A DNA stretch of 64,000 nucleotides from Lathyrus oleraceus. Its lineage: Eukaryota; Streptophyta; Magnoliopsida; Fabales; Fabaceae. The translations under genes and the position numbers were made by a program. Below, piece by piece: positions 58,640 through 64,000 of the stretch (the first letter of the stretch is position 1; every line of letters starts with the position of its first letter). Location: contig NC_066583.1 of assembly GCF_024323335.1 (NCBI RefSeq), positions 18,150,665-18,214,664 of the forward strand, written 5' to 3'. A model generated the notes under the pieces. It was not told where the DNA came from. It ran no database searches and saw nothing but the letters and a program-made list of their open reading frames with translations.

Positions 58640-60040
58640 GAGAGCCACTGTGATAGTTGCAGACTTAATAGTGAATTGAGTTGAATTGCACTAAAGTCTA
58701 TGAATAGAAGTGAATAGTCTGAGCAACTGGGTCATTCGTCTCGTACCCAAAATATTCAGAATGAGGATATGAATGCTCCCTCTCACCTCTTCTTTATTTC
58801 TTAAGGCTCGTGACATGCAATCCTTGTTAATGTCTAACAAATTATTGAAACTGGTTCACAAGTATGCTCTGTGGGGAAGAGGTAGATGGTTGATGCCTTC
58901 ATTTGAGCTTGAGGTCTTGTACTTGTTGGGAAGCTTGATCTCTAAGGTAACAGAGACAACTCCCATTAAGTGACCAAGATACTTATGGTCACTTGACAAA
59001 GACAAAAGGGAATGTGTGTAAAGTCAAAGGATCAAGTTGATCAAATGAGATTTGACCAAGCTAAGTCAAAGGGAAGGAGATGGATAAAACACAGAATACA
59101 TGATCATGCAAGGAAAGTGCATCCCCAAATAAAATTACAACAACTATTACCGCTCTTGAAAGCTTTAAGTAAAAGTGGGAATTATTTAGAGTAGCATGTG
59201 ATCAAGCCGAGGAGTATCTAGAGTCTGTGAAGTAAAGGATTGGATCGGAGTGTTTAGTAGATGAGGCTATGGGGCATGTGGCAAGAAGGCTGGACAAGCT
59301 ACCATGACTAGTCTTCCACATATCAGTGTGGTTCACTTGGAATAGATTAGTAAGGAGGTTTGTTGGCTTTTGATTGAATTGCAGCATGGCTCTAGAGTCG
59401 GTTCTTCTTGTTCAACTCTTTCGCATTCCTTAACCCCTTTTGATACCAGGTTTTCTAAAGATGTTGCTTAGTTGCATTTTTTTAACTTAATTTTTTTAAT
59501 ATGTCTTACATTTATATTTCTCAATTCCAAAATGGCACTACGGACTTTTCCAATTTAGTTATTTTCTACGCAGTAAGTAGCTGTATTTTAAAGTATGCAA
59601 CTTATGTGCAATGTGCATGACACAACACACAGTTTTCAGTTAGTGATGTTTGGTGTTTTATTGTTATGTAGTCCATAAAATGACTATACCAGAGTTCTAA
59701 TTAATATAACTGAAGATGGATTTGTATAGACACACCCTTTTGTTAATACATATGAGCCATTATTCTAAGGTTGACCCATTCCCCTTTGATCCTTTTTGGT
59801 GTTTTTGTTCCACGTAAGATGCGAGCATAATAAGGTGAATAAGGATTCGTAGAATTTTGAATTATGTTTCTTGTAGGTTCACCATGGAGGAAAATGAGAC
59901 ATAGTATTCATATTAGTGAGAATCATCTTAGTTGTGTGATAGTTGGGCATGCTTCTTTTTAGTGTACTAAAGTTCGTTTAGGTGGATGCTTCCCTAAAGT
60001 ACCATTGCTTAGTACTCTTTTTTCATATATGTTTCTTTCA
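58640..60040. other. Gene-free stretch left of the BURP locus
   Basis: Low-complexity and unassigned sequence. Frames of 60-66 residues (58773, 59012, 59202) match nothing I know. No tRNA, promoter or element border recognised. Confidence 0.4.
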
Positions 60041-60049
60041 ATCTAACAA

Positions 60050-61369
60050 AAAACCATTCTTTCTCTTCCATTTCTCAATATATTCTGATTGGAATATAAT
60101 GCACCAACACCGCATGTTATCTTCATATTTGGTTAAATTTTGCTAATTTATTGGTTTGTTTGTTTTTTTTAATTGTTTGAGTGTGATTCTCATTCAACCT
60201 ACCAAGTATAAAGTCCTTGAAACTCTTCACAATAGAACTTCATTGATATATTTGAACATTTGGACTCTCATTTTAGTCACACATTGTGACAGAAAAAATA
60301 CAATATGTAACTAGATTGATTATTCAAATAAATATATTAATTAAGTTTGCTTCAATTTAACCAAATAGAATACGATATATACTTAGTAGTCTCTCCATAA
60401 TCTTTGTTTATATTGAACCTATTATAATACTCACATTTTCATGATTGAAAAGTGATAGATATTGGTTCTTTACATAATAGAATTAAGACAATTTATCATA
60501 TTCATTAATACAAACAAAACTACAATACGGGGGATAACACACATAATAACACTAGGATAATTGTTCTAAACTCCTTACAAAGAGGTCTACAAAACTACCT
60601 AAGTTTGAAAGACTAAACTGACGCCAACTCAATTTTTAACATATTAAATTAAGATTTATTTTAAAACACAATTACCTAGTTCCTAGAAACAAGACCTTAA
60701 TATATTATGATTGGACTATCAAAAAATCATTATTTCTTTTCCATTTCTCAATATATTATGATTGGACTATAATGCACCAGCATTGCATGCTATCTTTAGA
60801 TTTGGTTAAATTTTGCTAATTTATTGGTTTGGTTTTTTTCTGAATTGTTTGAGTGTGATTCTCATTCAACCTACTAAGTATAAAGGCCTTGAAACTCTTC
60901 ACAATAGAGCTTCATTGATATATTTGAACATTTGGACTCTCATTTTAGTCACACATTGTGACAGAAAAAACCACAATATGTAATTAGATTGATTATTCAA
61001 ATGAATATATCAATTAAGCTGGTTTCAATTTAACCTAATAGAATATAATATATACTTAGTCTTTCCATAGTCTTTGTTTATATTGAACCTATTATTTGAC
61101 TCGCATTTTCATGATTGAAAAATGATAGATATTGGTTATTTACATAATAGAATTAAGGAAATTTCTCATATTCATTAATACAAACAAAATTACAATACGG
61201 AGGATAACACACATAATAACACTAGGATAATTGTTCTAAACTCCTTACTAAGAGGTCTAACAAACTACCTAAGTTTGAAAGACTAAACTGACGCCAACTC
61301 AATCTTTAACATATTAAATTGAGATTTATTTTAAAACACAATTACCTAGTTCCTAGAAACAAGACCTTA
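60050..61369. repeat. 0.65-kb direct tandem duplication downstream of BURP gene
   Basis: Two copies, about 60050-60699 and 60720-61369 (offset 670-673), run from CCATTTCTCAATATATT to TTCCTAGAAACAAGACCTTA. They differ at several tens of sites, so the duplication is not very recent. The second copy ends about 117 bases from the BURP stop codon. No coding potential. Confidence 0.85.
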
Positions 61370-61480
61370 CTTAGGGCACAAACAAGACCTTACAGTACAC
61401 AAAAATTACAGAAATTAAAAGCACAGAAACAACATGAAAAGTTTTGGGACAGACACCTAGCTAATATGAACTAGTTTCCT

Positions 61481-61486
61481 TTTATT
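61481..61486 (-). terminator. AATAAA next to BURP stop codon
   Basis: AATAAA starts at the last base of the TGA stop (61488-61486). It is a possible polyadenylation signal, though unusually close to the stop; other AT-rich signals could serve. Confidence 0.3.
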
Positions 61487-63771
61487 CATTTGGTGGCATG
61501 TGGGGGGCTTGGCACCCATAAGACATGCTTAACAGGGAAGAAATGGCACAATGGACCTTCCCCAGGCTTCATTCCAAGTAGGTCAAATATAAAATGGTTA
61601 GGATTCATGGCAGATGTGTCTAGGTGGCAAATTCCCAAAGCATCCATTATGTCTCCATATTCACCCTTTAGAAGAACTTTGAAGATCTTACTTCCTATGT
61701 CTAGGTAATGGCAATAGTAAAGAGCGTATGGGTAAGGCCTGGGGTGACATGCTACCCATTTAGGAGCATATATATCCTTTGAGATATCCAAAACAGTGTA
61801 GTTCTGCAAAGGTGCACCTGATGTTGTGGGATAGCTAGTCGAGTGAATGTTATAATTAGTCTCGGCACCAATAACACCATGAACAAATTCAAGCATGGAC
61901 TCTAAAGAAGTAGGACAAGCCTTGGTCTCCCCTTTATTGGGTTCAGACTCACATTGATTCATTACATCTATCATGTCTTCACCTTGAGGAGAATCTTTTG
62001 TGAGTGAGAATAGTTGAAGAAGGCTTGGACTTTGTGATTTGGAGACAGGAATTTCGTCAGCTAGTTTTCTTGGCAAGAACGGGGCATATTCTCTAATAGG
62101 AAATTGCAAGGTCATTACATTTCCCACATAAAGATCATCTAGGCTGAAAAAAGCTACCTTGAATGCTTCTGTATGGTCAACTTTTGAAGATAGTTTTCCG
62201 TTCGATTCTTCCAAGTGTTGTCCATTTTTCACGTTGTTCTCTGCATGCGAGTCTTTCAACCAACCATCAAGGTAAGCTTGCTTGGAATTCGGGATGGATT
62301 TTGCAATCTCAACATGACTATCTTTCAACCATCCGTCAAGGTAAACTCGGTTAGAGTTAGGGGAGGAACTATCTTTCTCTGCTCGTGTATCTTTCAACCA
62401 TCCATCAAGGTAAACTTGGTTGGAGTCAAGGGTCGGTTTTGGATTCAATGTCTGAGTATCTTTCAACCATCCATCAAGGTAGACTTGGTTGGAGTTAGGG
62501 TTAGAATTTAATTTTTCGACTCGGGTATCTTTCAACCATCCATCAAGGTAAACTTCGTTGGAGTCAAGGCTGGCTTTTGCTTTCTCAGCTCGGCTATCTT
62601 TCAACCATCCATCAAGGTAAACTTGGTTAGAGTCAGAGTTCAATTTTGTTTTCTCAGCTCGGGTATCTTTCAACCATCCATCAACGTAAACTTGGTTGGA
62701 GTCAGGGGTGGATTTTGCTTTCTCATCTCGAATATCTTTCAGCCATCCATCAAGATAAACTTGCTTAGAGTTAGGGGCAGATTTCTCCTTTTCAACTTGG
62801 GTATCTTTCAACCACCCATCAAGGTAAACTTGTTTAGAGTCAGGGGAGGATTTCTCCTTTTCAACTCTGGTGTCTTTCAACCATCCATCAAGGTAAACTT
62901 GGTTGGAGTCAGGATTGGATTTTGCTTTCTCAGCTCGGGTGTCTTTCAGCCATCCATCAAGATAAACTTGGTCAGAGTCAAGGTTGAATTTTCCTTTCTC
63001 AGATCGAGTATCTTTTAACCACCCATCAAGGTAAACTTGGTTTGAATCAGGGTTGGCTTTGGCTTTCTCAGCTCTGGTATCTTTCAACCACCCATCAAGG
63101 TAAACTTGCTTAGATTCAGGGGAGGGTTTCTCCTTTTCAACTCGGGTATCTTTCAACCATCCATCAAGGTAAACTTGGTTAGAGTCAGGATTGGATTTTT
63201 CTTTCGCAACTCTGGTATCTTTCAACCATCCATCAAGGTAAACTTGGTTTGAATTAGGGTTGGTTTTGGCTTTCTCAGCTCTGGTATCTTTCAACCATCC
63301 ATCAAGGTAAACTTGGTTAGAGTCAGGATTGGATTTTTCTTTCTCGGTTCGGGTATCCTTTAGCCATCCGTCAAGGTAAACTTGGTTGGATTCAGGGTTG
63401 GATTTTTCATTCTCACCTCGAGTATCTTTCAACCATCCATCAAGGTAAACTTGGTTGGAGTCAGGGTTGGCTTTTTCTTTCTCGGCCCGGGTATCTTTCA
63501 ACCATCCATCAAGATAAACTTGATTTGAGTCAGGGTTTACTTTTGCTTTCCCGGTTCGGGTATCTTTCAACCATCCATCAAGGTAAACTTGGTTGGAGTC
63601 AGGGTTGGTTTTTGCTTTCTCACCTCGAGTATCTTTCAACCATCCATCAAGGTAAACTTGGTCGGAGTTAGGGGAGGGTTTTTGGTTCTTCAATGAAGTG
63701 TTTTTGAGCCACCCATCAAGATAAGGCTGATCAATTTGGTTCATTTCTCTTGCAAAGCTTCCATGGTCATT
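61486..63771 (-). CDS. BURP-domain protein with 22 core-like repeats, candidate burpitide precursor/cyclase; main exon
   Basis: This exon encodes 761 residues. It begins at 63771 after a splice acceptor (TTGTATTGTAG), giving NDHGSFARE before the internal Met at 63744, so the true start and signal peptide should lie in an upstream exon outside the window; BURP genes usually have such a short first exon. Counting from that Met: repeats at 6-511, each 23 residues with QVYLDGWLKDT; a short linker; a BURP domain at about 527-752. The domain has FFSLDDLYVGNVM, the paired Cys (598, 610, CPTSLESM) and four CH motifs at 666, 678, 706 and 733, spaced 10, 26 and 25, then W at 743. In burpitide cyclases this domain binds copper and links Trp or Tyr side chains within core peptides of the same chain. 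Secretory-pathway location is expected. A structural cell-wall role, as in other BURP groups, is the alternative. Confidence 0.88.
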   Translation of the reverse strand, partial: NDHGSFAREMNQIDQPYLDGWLKNTSLKNQKPSPNSDQVYLDGWLKDTRGEKAKTNPDSNQVYLDGWLKDTRTGKAKVNPDSNQVYLDGWLKDTRAEKEKANPDSNQVYLDGWLKDTRGENEKSNPESNQVYLDGWLKDTRTEKEKSNPDSNQVYLDGWLKDTRAEKAKTNPNSNQVYLDGWLKDTRVAKEKSNPDSNQVYLDGWLKDTRVEKEKPSPESKQVYLDGWLKDTRAEKAKANPDSNQVYLDGWLKDTRSEKGKFNLDSDQVYLDGWLKDTRAEKAKSNPDSNQVYLDGWLKDTRVEKEKSSPDSKQVYLDGWLKDTQVEKEKSAPNSKQVYLDGWLKDIRDEKAKSTPDSNQVYVDGWLKDTRAEKTKLNSDSNQVYLDGWLKDSRAEKAKASLDSNEVYLDGWLKDTRVEKLNSNPNSNQVYLDGWLKDTQTLNPKPTLDSNQVYLDGWLKDTRAEKDSSSPNSNRVYLDGWLKDSHVEIAKSIPNSKQAYLDGWLKDSHAENNVKNGQHLEESNGKLSSKVDHTEAFKVAFFSLDDLYVGNVMTLQFPIREYAPFLPRKLADEIPVSKSQSPSLLQLFSLTKDSPQGEDMIDVMNQCESEPNKGETKACPTSLESMLEFVHGVIGAETNYNIHSTSYPTTSGAPLQNYTVLDISKDIYAPKWVACHPRPYPYALYYCHYLDIGSKIFKVLLKGEYGDIMDALGICHLDTSAMNPNHFIFDLLGMKPGEGPLCHFFPVKHVLWVPSPPHATK
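62212..63729 (-). repeat. 22 x 69-bp coding repeat (23-aa units) in BURP gene
   Basis: The period is exactly 69 bases with no indel from the first unit (Gln codon at 63729) to the 22nd (Gln codon at 62280). The last unit lacks the usual spacer. Within the motif, Tyr, Asp, Gly, Trp, Leu and Lys of YxDGWLK are invariant in all 22; Gln is kept in 20, Val in 20, and Leu before Asp in 21 (Val once). Exceptions: QPYLDGW in unit 1, EVYLDGW in 18, RVYLDGW in 21, QAYLDGW in 22, YVDGW in 16. The spacer is charged and variable (TRAEKxKxNPDSN). Minus-strand repeats also create open frames on the plus strand at 62215-63018. Confidence 0.96.
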
Positions 63772-64000
63772 CTACAATACAATTGAATAAAGGGATATTA
63801 ATGAGTGACAAACTAATTACATGTTTTGGATGGTATATATGACTAAAAAAACACAAGTGTGTTATGAGACACATTTTGTTATATAGGGAAGAAATCTTCA
63901 TTATGTGTGTACAGGAGATAGATACATAATTTGAAACATAAAAAATAGGAAGTAGAATATTTTTAATTGCAAACAGCAAAAAAGATCATAATATAGTTAA
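63772..64000 (-). other. Intron upstream of BURP main exon
   Basis: AT-rich sequence ending, on the minus strand, in a T-rich tract and TTGTAG directly before the exon. A frame here (63767-63979) opens only with TTG and is out of frame with the BURP exon, so I do not take it as exon 1. Exon 1 is probably right of 64000. Confidence 0.5.

Noticed and set aside
59202..59387. 61-residue minus-strand frame near the BURP gene as a possible small gene
   Set aside because: Short, no start context, signal peptide or domain that I recognise; expected by chance in this stretch.
62215..63018. Plus-strand frames of 98 and 131 residues with repeated IFQPSIKVNLV peptides
   Set aside because: Antisense reading of the 69-bp BURP repeats; a period divisible by three keeps the opposite strand open as well.
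63767..63979. 70-residue frame as first exon of the BURP gene
   Set aside because: It starts with TTG rather than ATG, is out of frame with the main exon, and the splice acceptor at 63773-63772 shows that this is intron.

Overview
This is plant nuclear DNA, most likely from a papilionoid legume with a large, repeat-rich genome (tribe Fabeae fits: abundant Ogre/Tat-type and Athila elements, and a BURP-family gene). That assignment is inference from element types, not a database match. About 55 kb of the 64 kb is transposable elements nested in one another. The only convincing host gene is a BURP-domain gene at the right end, on the minus strand.

Layout. 1-7824: an Athila (Ty3/gypsy) element on the minus strand, with an intact gag-pol ORF and one complete LTR; its other end lies outside the window. 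7825-9229 and 25137-25621: two parts of one Mutator-like (MULE) transposase pseudogene. It was split by a Ty1/copia element (9230-25136, 5-bp target duplication AAAGG). That copia element carries a Tekay/Del-type chromovirus (16349-24919, target duplication TTATC) inside its right LTR. 25622-26461: MULE upstream region with minisatellites, hairpin repeats and a truncated divergent reading frame. 26462-31024: a deleted Athila-like element with two LTRs. 31025-37180: LTR debris and the 3' part of a SIRE-like copia element. 37181-55760: an Ogre/Tat-type element on the plus strand, interrupted by a deleted relative (42716-52021, target duplication CCGGC). 55761-58176: a further partial Ogre-type LTR. 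58177-61485: gene-poor flank with a GTTTAAAC palindrome array and a 0.65-kb tandem duplication.

61486-63771 is the main exon of a BURP-domain protein. It carries 22 near-perfect 23-residue repeats, each with the motif QVYLDGWLKDT, upstream of a BURP domain with all four CH motifs. This is the architecture of self-cyclising burpitide precursors (copper-dependent peptide cyclases that make lyciumins, moroidins and similar side-chain-macrocyclic peptides). I do not recognise the core motif as that of a known burpitide, so it is the best candidate here for an undescribed system.

A second theme is that at least four unrelated retroelements each carry their own array of short, CpG-containing palindromes in the LTR or leader: GTGACGnnCGTCAC in Athila, GTTAACCGGTTAAC in copia, ATACGCGTAT in Tekay, and TTCGCTA/TAGCGAA inverted pairs in the Tat-type element.
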